A stretch of DNA of 64,000 nucleotides, taken from NCBI GenBank assembly GCA_964558445.1, contig CAZLEA010000004.1, positions 36,332 through 100,331 on the forward strand. The letters are read 5' to 3'. Shown here piece after piece: positions 9,893-18,537 of the stretch. Source of the stretch: CAYXVJ01 sp964558445 (GTDB taxonomy: Bacteria; Bacillota; Clostridia; Saccharofermentanales; Fastidiosipilaceae). A program made the position numbers and the translations under genes. Below the pieces are notes generated by a model. The model searched no databases. It was not told the origin of the DNA and was given only the letters and a program-made list of their open reading frames with translations. Positions within the stretch are counted from its first letter, which is position 1. Each line of letters starts with the position of its first letter.

Positions 9893-9920
9893 GCATCAAT
9901 GATGCGGTACGGTTTCGTAC
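9893..9920. promoter_or_regulatory. Two adjacent inverted repeats in the AraC/GH4 divergent region
   Basis: GCATCA-A-TGATGC (9893-9905) is followed directly by GTACG-GTTT-CGTAC (9907-9920), both perfect, ending 18 bp before the GH4 start. They may be regulator sites or leader hairpins for GH4. AraC proteins more often bind direct repeats, so the pairing with the neighbouring regulator is uncertain. Confidence 0.4.
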
Positions 9921-9938
9921 AGCGTGTAAGGAGTTAAT

Positions 9939-11261
9939 ATGGCTAAGATAACATTTATGGGTGCCGGCAGTACGGTATTCGCGCGTAACGTATTGGGAGA
10001 CGTCATGGCTACGAAGGCGCTGACCGATTCCGTATTGGCCTTGTATGACATCGATGCAGAGCGCTTGAAGCAGAGTGAGGCGATTCTGACCGCAATTGCC
10101 GCGGCGCTTGATAGCCCGGCCAAGATCGAAGTTTATCACGGTGTGGAGAATCGCAAGGATGCACTTCGCGGTGCGGACTTCGTCGTCAATGCTATCCAGG
10201 TCGGCGGTTACGATCCGGCCACGATCGTGGACTTCGAGATCCCGAAGAAGTACGGTCTGCGTCAGACGATTGCGGACACGCTCGGTATCGGCGGTATCAT
10301 GAGAAACCTGCGTACGATCCCGGTGATGGCCGAATTCGCACGCGACATCGAGGAAGTCTGTCCCGATGCATGGCTCTTGAACTACACGAATCCGATGGCC
10401 GTCTTGACCGGCTACATGCTGCGTCACACGGACGTGAAGACCGTGGGTCTCTGTCACAGCGTTCAGGTCTGCAGCCGTGATCTGCTCAGAAGCCTGGATA
10501 TGGCCGACAAGATCGATGGTCGCAGAGAGCTGATCGCCGGTATCAATCACATGGGGTGGCTGCTCGAGATCCAGGATAAGTACGGTAACGACCTTTATCC
10601 CGAGATCAAGCGCCGCGCCAAGGAGAAGAACGCAAACGAGAAGCACCACGATATGGTTCGCTACGACTACATCGACAAGTTCGGTTACTACTGCACCGAG
10701 TCGAGCGAGCACAATGCGGAGTATAACCCCTATTACATCAAGAGCCAGTACCCCGAGCTCATCGACCGCTTCAACATCCCGCTAGATGAGTACCCCCGCC
10801 GCTGCATCGCACAGATCGCCGGCTGGAAGGATGAGTATCAGAATCTGATCGGTGAGACGCGTATCGCTCATGAGCGTAGCCACGAGTACGGTTCTTATAT
10901 CATGGAAGCGATGGTGACCGGCAATCCCTTCAAGATCGGCGGTAACGTCTTGAACACCGGCGGCTTGATCAGCAACTTGCCGCACGAGGCCTGCGTCGAA
11001 GTCCCCTGCATGGTCGATCGCATGGGCGTCAACCCGACCCGTGTCGGTGCCTTGCCGCCACAGCTGGCCGCGATGAACATGACCAACATCAACACGCAGC
11101 TGTTGACGATCGAAGCCGCAGCGACCCTGAAGCGCGAGCACATCTATCATGCTGCCTTCTTGGATCCGCATACGGCCGCTGAACTGCCGCTCGACAAGAT
11201 CGTGGCGATGGTAGACGAGATGCTAGAAGCACATGCACAGTGGCTGCCGACCTATAAGTAA
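9939..11261 (+). CDS. melA: GH4 alpha-galactosidase (MelA-type)
   Basis: A 440-residue family 4 glycosidase that uses NAD+ and a divalent metal in a redox-assisted hydrolysis. The Rossmann motif GAGSTVF is near the N terminus. MelA-specific stretches follow: QIGGYDP-like QVGGYDPATIVDFE, TLGIGGIMRNLRTIP, YTNPMAVLTG and the metal-ligand region GLCHSVQ, with INHM further on. Length and motif spacing match E. coli MelA-type enzymes more closely than 6-phospho-glucosidases. The product is cytoplasmic. GGAG precedes the ATG. It is divergent from the AraC gene and followed by its own terminator, so it is probably a single-gene unit. The specificity within GH4 (alpha-galactoside or alpha-galacturonide) is inferred from motif similarity only. 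Confidence 0.87.
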   Translation: MAKITFMGAGSTVFARNVLGDVMATKALTDSVLALYDIDAERLKQSEAILTAIAAALDSPAKIEVYHGVENRKDALRGADFVVNAIQVGGYDPATIVDFEIPKKYGLRQTIADTLGIGGIMRNLRTIPVMAEFARDIEEVCPDAWLLNYTNPMAVLTGYMLRHTDVKTVGLCHSVQVCSRDLLRSLDMADKIDGRRELIAGINHMGWLLEIQDKYGNDLYPEIKRRAKEKNANEKHHDMVRYDYIDKFGYYCTESSEHNAEYNPYYIKSQYPELIDRFNIPLDEYPRRCIAQIAGWKDEYQNLIGETRIAHERSHEYGSYIMEAMVTGNPFKIGGNVLNTGGLISNLPHEACVEVPCMVDRMGVNPTRVGALPPQLAAMNMTNINTQLLTIEAAATLKREHIYHAAFLDPHTAAELPLDKIVAMVDEMLEAHAQWLPTYK

Positions 11262-11316
11262 GTCGACACCGATTCATCAAATCCTTAGGTGAATTAACAA
11301 GCGAAATCAACGATCG

Positions 11317-11352
11317 AAGGACCTTGGCCGTGACCGGCCGGGGTCCTTTTTG
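11317..11352 (+). terminator. Rho-independent terminator after GH4
   Basis: AAGGACC pairs with GGTCCTT around an inner GGCCG/CGGCC stem, followed by a run of five T. This is a convincing intrinsic terminator. Confidence 0.85.
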
Positions 11353-11452
11353 GCATTACTTACAAATTGATCCCAGTTGTTTTGGGTGATATGACCAGAG
11401 CTCGCGAGATAAGCTGCACAAAGAACTTCACGATCCTTTTACAATTCAAGGG

Positions 11453-11481
11453 TGGTCATTGTTCAATGTGCATAGTATAAT
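11453..11481 (+). promoter_or_regulatory. Sigma-A-like promoter for the EF-G paralogue
   Basis: TGGTCA (11453-11458) and a perfect TATAAT (11476-11481) are separated by 17 bp. The spacer region contains a small inverted repeat CATTG-TT-CAATG (11457-11468). The transcript would have a leader of about 60 bases. The remaining sequence between the GH4 terminator and this promoter shows no gene. Confidence 0.6.
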
Positions 11482-11549
11482 AAACGAACGAGACGCGAGA
11501 GAATAGATAATTTGATCGTGTCAACGAATTAGGATTGGGGGAATAGGAT

Positions 11550-13625
11550 ATGAAACAATATCCCGCATCGCAGATCCGTAATGTGGCTGTACTAGGCCAT
11601 AGCGGATCAGGTAAGACGTCTTTCGCTGAGGCTGTACTCTACAGCGCGAAGGTCACGGACCGCCTGGGTCGAACCAACGACGGTAACACCGTAATGGATT
11701 TCGATCCTGAAGAAACCCGACGCCACATTAGCATCACGACCGCTATGGCAGCGCTGGACTGGAAGGGAACGAAGATCAACCTTCTCGACACGCCGGGTGA
11801 TTTTGACTTCATGGGTGAAGTCATGCAAGCATTACGGGTCACAGATTCCAGTCTCATTATGATTTCGGCCAGAAGCGGAGTATCCGTAGGCGCTGAGAAA
11901 TCCGTTCGTTACTCCCGTAAACAGAATATTCCTTTTGCTTTTTTTGTGAATAAGATGGATGACGCACACGCGGACTTCGCCAAGGCTCTGACAGAGATTC
12001 AGGACTACGTGGGTTCGGGTGTTGTTCCGTTCATGATCCCCATCCACGATGACGGCAAGTTCGTTGCCTTCGTCGACTTGCTCGATCGCAAGTGCTATCG
12101 AGTCGGTGCCAAGGGTCAGACGGAAGCCTGCGAGACGCCCGCAGAGTACGAAGAGCAGGTAGAAGAGGCTTATCAGGCACTACGCGAAGTTGTCGCCGAG
12201 TCGTCCGAAGAACTCATGGAGAAGTACTTCTCGGATGAGGAGTTCACGGACGAGGAGATGCAACAGGGCATCCGACAGACGATCCAGAGCGGTGATCTGC
12301 ATCCTGTGTTCTTGGGCTCTTGTACCGAGAATCTGGCCGTGGCTCAGACGATGGACCGCATGGTCGAGTATATGCCGTCACCTCTAGAGGGTAAGCAGGA
12401 AGTTGCGATCGATGCCAACGGCGATGCCGTGACGCTGGCCTGCGATCCGGACGGACCGCTTGCCGCGATTGTATTCAAGACGAATTCCGACCCCTTCGTC
12501 GGCCGCATCACCTTCTTCAAGGTGGTATCCGGTACGGTGAAGCAGGGCGATACGCTATATAACGAGCAGCAGGAGCGCGACGAGCGCATCAGCAGCTTGC
12601 AGACCATGGTTGGTAAGAAGCCTGTTCCGCTGGACGTCCTCGGCGCCGGTGATATCGGCTCCACGACGAAGCTTCTGATTACGGCAACCGGTGATACGCT
12701 GACCCGCAAGGATAAACGTCTTCGTCTGGAGGGAATTGAGTTTCCTGTGCCGTCCTTTGCTATGGCGATCTTACCCGTCACGAACGGTGATGAGGAGAAG
12801 ATCATGAGCGGTCTTCAGAAACTTAGAGAAGAAGATCCGACCTTCATGGTTCGAAACGATCCCGAGACCAAACAGATGGTGCTGGCCGGACAGGGCGCAA
12901 TGCAGCTCGATGTCCTACGTTCCAAGCTGCTTGCAAGGCAGAAGGTCGAATCGATTCTAGAGGAACCGCGTGTGCCCTATCGCGAGACGATTCGTAAGAA
13001 GGTGAAGGTCCAAGGCCGTCACAAGAAGCAATCCGGCGGTCACGGTCAATACGGTGATGTCTGGATCGAGTTCGAGCCGGGCGAGGACGAGGGCTTGACC
13101 TTCGAAGTCAAGACGGTCGGCGGCTCGGTGCCCAAGGCCTATAACCCTGCCGTTGAGAAGGGGCTGCTGGAAGCCATCGAGAAGGGCGTACTTGCCGGTT
13201 ATCCGATGGTGAACCTCAAGGCGACTCTGGTCGACGGTTCTTACCACGATGTCGACTCGTCCGAGATGGCGTTCAAGATTGCGGCATCGCTTGCTTATCG
13301 AAGCGGTATCCCGCAGGCGAGTCCGATTCTGCTCGAACCGATCTCTGCGGTCAAGATCTATGTGCCGGAAGCACAACTGGGCGATATCATGTCCGATATC
13401 AATCAGAAGCGCGGCCGTATCATGGGTATTGAGGCCAAGAGCGAGGGTATACAGATGGTAGACGCGGAGATTCCGACCTCCGAGATGTCTACTTACGCCA
13501 CGGATCTGCGTTCGATGACGCAGGGCCGCGGTTGGTATCAAGTCGAGTTCGCCCGCTATGAGCCGGCGCCTCAACCGGTTGCCGACAAGGTAATTGCCGA
13601 TACCAAGGCGAGAGAAGAAGCGTAG
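11550..13625 (+). CDS. EF-G-like translational GTPase (EF-G paralogue)
   Basis: A 691-residue translational GTPase with the five-domain EF-G layout: G domain with P-loop GHSGSGKTS (residues 16-24), G3 DTPGDFDFMGEV, G4 NKMD, then domain II, and domains III-V ending in a typical EF-G C terminus. The P-loop GHSGSGKT rather than AHIDAGKT, the altered switch region, and the stand-alone setting away from rpsL/rpsG/tuf mark it as the EF-G-like (FusA2/EF-G2) group rather than the housekeeping factor. Its role in Clostridia is not settled; ribosome rescue, recycling or stress roles have been proposed for paralogues. The PHP gene follows after 7 bp, probably in the same transcript. Confidence 0.85.
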   Translation: MKQYPASQIRNVAVLGHSGSGKTSFAEAVLYSAKVTDRLGRTNDGNTVMDFDPEETRRHISITTAMAALDWKGTKINLLDTPGDFDFMGEVMQALRVTDSSLIMISARSGVSVGAEKSVRYSRKQNIPFAFFVNKMDDAHADFAKALTEIQDYVGSGVVPFMIPIHDDGKFVAFVDLLDRKCYRVGAKGQTEACETPAEYEEQVEEAYQALREVVAESSEELMEKYFSDEEFTDEEMQQGIRQTIQSGDLHPVFLGSCTENLAVAQTMDRMVEYMPSPLEGKQEVAIDANGDAVTLACDPDGPLAAIVFKTNSDPFVGRITFFKVVSGTVKQGDTLYNEQQERDERISSLQTMVGKKPVPLDVLGAGDIGSTTKLLITATGDTLTRKDKRLRLEGIEFPVPSFAMAILPVTNGDEEKIMSGLQKLREEDPTFMVRNDPETKQMVLAGQGAMQLDVLRSKLLARQKVESILEEPRVPYRETIRKKVKVQGRHKKQSGGHGQYGDVWIEFEPGEDEGLTFEVKTVGGSVPKAYNPAVEKGLLEAIEKGVLAGYPMVNLKATLVDGSYHDVDSSEMAFKIAASLAYRSGIPQASPILLEPISAVKIYVPEAQLGDIMSDINQKRGRIMGIEAKSEGIQMVDAEIPTSEMSTYATDLRSMTQGRGWYQVEFARYEPAPQPVADKVIADTKAREEA

Positions 13626-13632
13626 GCGATCG

Positions 13633-14541
13633 ATGTCTATCCATGATACAGGGGATCATAGCGCTGCAGTCAAACAAGCGCTTGTGCGGATGGAGGAGAT
13701 CATGGCTCTCGGGCCGTGCGATCTGCATATCCATACGACGCACTCTGACGGGTATGTGAACCCCGCGATGGTCGTCCAACGGGCGATCTTGCATGGGCTC
13801 CGTGCCTTCTCTGTAGCCGACCACGATACGACGAAGGCGATTATGGATGTGCATCACGTGCTCCATAAGCTCGACTTATTGGCGTTTCGACGCCCGATCT
13901 TCGTGCCGGCAGTGGAGGTTAGTGCGGAATACTTAGGTCAAGAGATTCATCTCTTGGCCTATTTCCCGTTCGGCGGCGAATACCGCCTGGAATCCTTCCT
14001 CGTGAACCAACAAGAGCGTAGAGAGGCGCGTAACCGCGCGATGTGCGAGAAGCTCATCCAACTGGGCTACCCGATCACGTACAAGATGCTGACGGCCAGC
14101 ACCGGGAATCTGGTCGGCCGCGAGCATATGGCGCTGGTACTGGTCCAAGAGGGCTACTATTCCAATCCGCAGATTTGCTATGCGGAATTGCTGGATTACG
14201 GCAAGCCGGCGTTCGTCCCCAGAGAGCTCGATCAGGCAGAGAATGTACTTCTTGTGCTCAGAAGAGCGGGAGCTGTTCCGGTACTGGCGCATCCGTTCAA
14301 GTACTTCTGGTTTCAAGATGAGGCGAAGGATCCTCTCTACTGCTTAGAAGAGCTGCGCGGGATGGGACTCGAAGGTGTTGAGACCGTGCATGGCCAGGCG
14401 ACGGACGAGCAGATGGAACAGATCGCAACGATGGCCAAGGAGCTTGGACTTCTGCGAACATCGGGCAGCGACGTGCATCTGACCTATGCGGCCGCGATCA
14501 ACAAGATTGCACAAGAGAAGTATAAGCACTTCCTCAACTGA
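13633..14541 (+). CDS. PHP-domain phosphoesterase
   Basis: A 302-residue protein with the metal-binding motifs of the polymerase-and-histidinol-phosphatase fold: CDLHIHTTHSDG, SVADHDTTK, VPAVEVSAEY, VLAHPFKYFW and SGSDVHLTY. Related stand-alone PHP proteins (YciV/RNase AM type) hydrolyse 3',5'-bisphosphonucleotides or trim short RNA 5' ends, so a nucleotide or RNA phosphoesterase role is plausible. ATG 13633 was chosen as the first start after the EF-G-like stop; the ribosome site is weak, suggesting coupling to the upstream gene. A helical insertion around residues 115-190 separates the metal motifs. Substrate unknown. Confidence 0.82.
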   Translation: MSIHDTGDHSAAVKQALVRMEEIMALGPCDLHIHTTHSDGYVNPAMVVQRAILHGLRAFSVADHDTTKAIMDVHHVLHKLDLLAFRRPIFVPAVEVSAEYLGQEIHLLAYFPFGGEYRLESFLVNQQERREARNRAMCEKLIQLGYPITYKMLTASTGNLVGREHMALVLVQEGYYSNPQICYAELLDYGKPAFVPRELDQAENVLLVLRRAGAVPVLAHPFKYFWFQDEAKDPLYCLEELRGMGLEGVETVHGQATDEQMEQIATMAKELGLLRTSGSDVHLTYAAAINKIAQEKYKHFLN

Positions 14542-14582
14542 CCCAAGGGGCAGGATAGAGGAATAGAGAGGAGTCAAGACAC

Positions 14583-15500
14583 ATGAGGAACATAAGATTG
14601 GGTCAGAGCGATCTGGCCGTTTCACAGATCGGGCTCGGCTGTATGCGTATGGCGGGTCTCAGCGTAGCCGATGCGTCCAGGGTCATCGAGACCGCACGGG
14701 AACAAGGCATCAACTTCTTCGACCATGCCGACATCTACGGCGGAGGCGACTCCGAACGCGTCTTCAGTAAGGCGATCGGTATGAATACCTCGGTACGAGA
14801 GCAGATTATCCTACAGAGCAAGGTTGGTATCCGCCAAGGTTACTACGACTTCTCATACGAGCACATCATGAAGAGCGTCGATGGTATCTTGCATCGCTTG
14901 AACACCGATTATCTAGACGTCTTGCTACTGCATAGACCGGATGCGCTGATGGAGCCGGAGGAGGTCTCTAGGGCCTTTGATGAGCTACATAGTGCAGGTA
15001 AGGTACGGTGGTTTGGTGTCAGTAACTTCAATCAGAATCAGATGAAGCTTGCGTTTAGCCACAGTGAATTCAAGATACAGGCGAATCAATTGCAGCTTAG
15101 CCTCGCACACCCCGACCTGATCACCGAAGGGACGAACGTGAACGTCACGAACGAAGATGGTTCGTCCAAGAGCAGCGCAGTGCTCGAGTACTGTCGCTTG
15201 GAGGAGATTACGGTACAGGCGTGGTCGCCGATGCAATACGGCCAGATCGAAGGGAACTTCCTGGAGAACCCGGCCTACCAAGAGCTTGCGGAGAAGCTAG
15301 GCGAGATCGCCCAGCGAGAGGATCTATCCGTGGGTGCCGTCGCGATCGCCTGGTTGCTTCGTCATCCGGCGAGAGTCCAACCGATTATCGGCACCATGAC
15401 GCCCGAGCGCATCCGAGCAATCTGCAAGGCCTCCGACTTCATGATGAGTCGCAGCGATTGGTACGGCTTGCTGAAGGCGGCAGGACATCCGGTACCCTAA
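14583..15500 (+). CDS. Aldo/keto reductase (YdhF-like)
   Basis: A 305-residue NAD(P)H-dependent oxidoreductase of the AKR superfamily. Catalytic tetrad residues are visible: Asp in FFDHADIYGGG with Tyr in the same segment, Lys in LQSKVGIR and His in LLLHRPDALM. The C-terminal cofactor-binding segment IIGTMTPERI is present. The overall pattern fits the E. coli YdhF subgroup, whose physiological substrate is not well defined. GAGAGGAG lies just upstream of the ATG. It stands 41 bp after the PHP gene in the same orientation and may be the last gene of that unit. Confidence 0.88.
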   Translation: MRNIRLGQSDLAVSQIGLGCMRMAGLSVADASRVIETAREQGINFFDHADIYGGGDSERVFSKAIGMNTSVREQIILQSKVGIRQGYYDFSYEHIMKSVDGILHRLNTDYLDVLLLHRPDALMEPEEVSRAFDELHSAGKVRWFGVSNFNQNQMKLAFSHSEFKIQANQLQLSLAHPDLITEGTNVNVTNEDGSSKSSAVLEYCRLEEITVQAWSPMQYGQIEGNFLENPAYQELAEKLGEIAQREDLSVGAVAIAWLLRHPARVQPIIGTMTPERIRAICKASDFMMSRSDWYGLLKAAGHPVP

Positions 15501-15548
15501 ACGAGGGACATAGTCACGACCAATTGATCTGAATCGAAGCGCGGTTAA

Positions 15549-17597
15549 CTAGCGGTAAATCCGGTAGATAGCCGCGTTGTTCTGTTCCGAGAATTCGGCG
15601 ACGAGCTCGAAATTCGCTTGGAAGAAGGCCTCGTTTAGATTATAGTCCGGGTGCAGGCGAAGATCATCGGTCAAGATCGCATAGCGTATCCCGTTCTGGA
15701 GACAGTAGTCGACGAAGAGCTTGGGGTCCTCCGTGCCGGCAAATAACTGGCGGACTTCATCTTCTCTCTTAGCCGTATCGTGGCCTGCCGACCAGGCATA
15801 GTAGGCATGGCCGTACCAGACCTTGCGACCCGTGAGGAAGAAGGGATGGTAGTGCCAGGGGCCCGTGAGGAAGATGTCCTCCGACTCCGTCTCCGCCTCG
15901 ATCCACGTTTGGAAGGCCGAGTGCTCGGGGATGGCGTAGACATGCATATTCTTGTTCTTGTAAGTGATCAGGTCGACGATGCCACTGGCACCAAGAACCA
16001 AGGTGAGGGCTGCAGCCACGATCGGGCCGACGTAGCGGCGCTTCTCGGGGAGGCTAAGGCGCAGGAAGCGCAAGATCAGATCCGCGGTCAAGACGGTCGC
16101 GAACATCTGACTGATCATGATGTACTTGTGGTTCACCGTGACGTCCGGTGTGAGCGATATCGTTAGACTAAAAAGCAGTGGGAACAAAATGCTCACGGCG
16201 AGGACTCGCTTGCGTTTGCTTGCTTGTAAGAAGGGTAAGATGAGAATTGCGGGGAGGGCGAGGCCAAGCAGCTCCCAGAGATAGGAGAGGACACCGAGTA
16301 GGCTCTTGTCCTCTGCGATGAAGCCCCATTTGAAGCTCGGCGAGACATTCGCCGCCGTCTCTCCCGAGAAGAGCTTACCGTAGATCAGTGCGAAGCTTAT
16401 GGCGATCAGAGCCGTAGCCAGATAAGCTAGTTTATCGCGGCCGAATAGCGCAAACCAGGCGAGCATCAAGAGGAGAGCCACCGTCACCGAGCCGTGCCAG
16501 TAGGGTAGGCAGACCATGAGCATGAAGATCGGTAGATAGCCTCGCCAATCCTCCGGCAACCAAGCCTTGGGATCCGTCCAAGTTGTAAGCGATGGCTTCT
16601 TAATCGTGGGATAGAAGAGGATCAAGATCAAGAGAGCAAGCCCGAGGACGAAGAGGAAGTGGCGCTGGTTCGCGAACACATTTAGGTTCCACAAACCCCA
16701 ATCGTCGTTTGGGAGGCGGCCGATGAAGATCTCGTTATTGGCCATATAGCGCCAGATGGATACACCTGCGGCCTTCGCCAGCGAGGGCACATCGGCCAGC
16801 CAGTGCCATACCGCGTTCGAACTGCGGAAGAACACCAGCATAGGGGCGAGGAGGAAGGCAGCATCGCGCTTCGTCCAGCGTACGGCGATGTAGCCGAGCA
16901 GGATACAGAAGGCGATGAGGCCGAGCGCCGATGGGAGGTTCAGAGCACTCGCGAGATCCATACCGAGATACTCCAGATTACCAGCTAAGAAAAAGAAGAA
17001 GAAATGATACTGTACCCCATCACCCGCGAAGTGCGGATATTCCGTCGGGAAGTTACGTCCCTTGGCAAAGGAGGATACAACAGCCGTATGTGGCGCGTAG
17101 TCAGAGAAGACCGAGTAGCCTGCACCGAGCATGCCGCCCTGACTCTTCAGTACGAAGGCGGTCAGGAAGCAGGCCCATAGCGTAAAAATTCCAACTGAGA
17201 GGAGATAGAAGCCTATCTGACGGTAATTCGTTTGTACTTGCTTCATACCGTCTCGGTATCGCTCGGTAAGCGATGGAGAGGATTCGGTAGCAGTACTGTT
17301 AGATCTTCGCTTCGAAACGAAGGACAAGATAAGCAAGATCAGTACGAGTACGAAACAGATCGCATTCGATACCAGTAACGGGTACACGGATTTGGGTAGC
17401 CAGGCGTTTAGTATCAAGGCCAAGAAGTAATTGATCGTCGTTAGAGGCACGACTCCCAGATAGAAGTCTGCGACCCAGTTCACGAAGAAGGGCGCCTCAT
17501 CCAACAGTCGTTGACCGCTTAGGTAGCGCTTGCGAAGCACACGCCCGCCGAGCGTGGCCAAGAACAGATAGGTAATGGCAAATAGTTTCGTATCCAT
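15549..17597 (-). CDS. Large polytopic membrane protein, possibly GT-C-type glycosyltransferase
   Basis: A 682-residue integral membrane protein with roughly 12-14 hydrophobic segments and a soluble C-terminal region of about 110 residues. An extracytoplasmic loop after the third or fourth helix holds an acidic motif (VFSDYAPHTAVV), the place where GT-C polyprenyl-sugar-dependent transferases carry catalytic Asp residues. I do not recognise a named family. Ten bases separate it from the upstream GtrB-like GT2 gene, so it could accept the polyprenyl-linked sugar made by that enzyme and transfer it to a wall polymer or protein outside the cell; this is inference. ATG 17597 was preferred over the longer frame to 17666, which would run into the GT2 gene. 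Confidence 0.7.
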   Translation of the reverse strand: MDTKLFAITYLFLATLGGRVLRKRYLSGQRLLDEAPFFVNWVADFYLGVVPLTTINYFLALILNAWLPKSVYPLLVSNAICFVLVLILLILSFVSKRRSNSTATESSPSLTERYRDGMKQVQTNYRQIGFYLLSVGIFTLWACFLTAFVLKSQGGMLGAGYSVFSDYAPHTAVVSSFAKGRNFPTEYPHFAGDGVQYHFFFFFLAGNLEYLGMDLASALNLPSALGLIAFCILLGYIAVRWTKRDAAFLLAPMLVFFRSSNAVWHWLADVPSLAKAAGVSIWRYMANNEIFIGRLPNDDWGLWNLNVFANQRHFLFVLGLALLILILFYPTIKKPSLTTWTDPKAWLPEDWRGYLPIFMLMVCLPYWHGSVTVALLLMLAWFALFGRDKLAYLATALIAISFALIYGKLFSGETAANVSPSFKWGFIAEDKSLLGVLSYLWELLGLALPAILILPFLQASKRKRVLAVSILFPLLFSLTISLTPDVTVNHKYIMISQMFATVLTADLILRFLRLSLPEKRRYVGPIVAAALTLVLGASGIVDLITYKNKNMHVYAIPEHSAFQTWIEAETESEDIFLTGPWHYHPFFLTGRKVWYGHAYYAWSAGHDTAKREDEVRQLFAGTEDPKLFVDYCLQNGIRYAILTDDLRLHPDYNLNEAFFQANFELVAEFSEQNNAAIYRIYR

Positions 17598-17607
17598 GGC
17601 TCCGGCT

Positions 17608-18537
17608 CTACTTCTCTTCCTTATTATCGCGAGCGATGAGGTAGCGCGGACGATGCTTGACCTCATCGTAGATGCTACCGATATACTTACCGATCAGGCC
17701 GAGCGCGATCATGATCGCACCTCCCGTGATCAACAAGAGTAAGATGACGGTCGTGAAACCGGCTACAGATGTGCCGAGAGCATAATTGACCAGCGTCTGG
17801 ATACCGAGAACGAGGGCGACGATCCAGAAGATTACGCCCATGACGACAATAATCTGAAGCGGGGCTGAACTGAAGGCCGTCAGAGCATTGGCCGAGAGCC
17901 GCATCAAGGACATGAAGCTCCACTTGCTCGTGCCGTGCTTGCGCTCATCCACCTCGAATTCAAGTGTGACGCGATTATACCCGAGCCATGCGGACAATCC
18001 ACGGAAGAAGGTGTTGTAATCGCCCAGACTCTTCCAGGCTTCGACAACCTTACGATCCAATAGCTTGAAGTCGGAGGCATCCTTGAGGTCGAACTTCGTC
18101 AGCTTACGGAAGAAGGAGTAGAACGTGTTGGCCGCCCAGCGACTGAGTCCGGATTCCTTCTGTCGTTCCATCTTGACGCCGTCGACGACTTCATAACCTT
18201 CTTCTCGCCAGAGCCTAACCATCTCAGGGATGTAGCGCGGCGGATGCTGCAGATCACCATCCATCAAGACGACAGCGTCGCCCTTGGCATAATCGAGACC
18301 GGCACAGATCGCAGCCTCCTTACCGAAGTTGCGTGAGAGCGCCAGGATACGCAGATGTGTATCGTTTATCGCGGCTAACTCCAGTTGCTGCCAGGTGGCA
18401 TCCGATGAGCCATCATCGATCAAGAGGAGCTCATAATCCAGATTCGGAATGCTCTCGAGAACCTGTTTCGTGACGGCAATCGTCTCACCGGCTTGTTCTT
18501 CTTCATTATAGAAGGGAATAATAACAGATAGCAGCAT
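17608..18537 (-). CDS. GtrB/DPM1-like family 2 glycosyltransferase
   Basis: A 309-residue inverting GT-A enzyme that moves a sugar from a nucleotide donor to polyprenyl phosphate on the inner membrane face. Motifs: VIIPFYNEEE at the N terminus, LIDDGSSD, metal-binding MDGDLQHPP, and HGTSKWSF before two C-terminal transmembrane helices (about residues 225-300). This topology is typical of GtrB and related bacterial polyprenyl-phosphate glucosyl or mannosyl transferases. AGGAG precedes the ATG. It is the first gene of a two-gene unit with the large membrane protein; a separate flippase gene is not seen here. Sugar identity is unknown. Confidence 0.9.
   Translation of the reverse strand: MLLSVIIPFYNEEEQAGETIAVTKQVLESIPNLDYELLLIDDGSSDATWQQLELAAINDTHLRILALSRNFGKEAAICAGLDYAKGDAVVLMDGDLQHPPRYIPEMVRLWREEGYEVVDGVKMERQKESGLSRWAANTFYSFFRKLTKFDLKDASDFKLLDRKVVEAWKSLGDYNTFFRGLSAWLGYNRVTLEFEVDERKHGTSKWSFMSLMRLSANALTAFSSAPLQIIVVMGVIFWIVALVLGIQTLVNYALGTSVAGFTTVILLLLITGGAIMIALGLIGKYIGSIYDEVKHRPRYLIARDNKEEK

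Noticed and set aside
9882..10712. Antisense frame of 276 codons opposite the GH4 gene
   Set aside because: Lacks any recognisable motif, while the sense strand encodes an intact GH4 enzyme.
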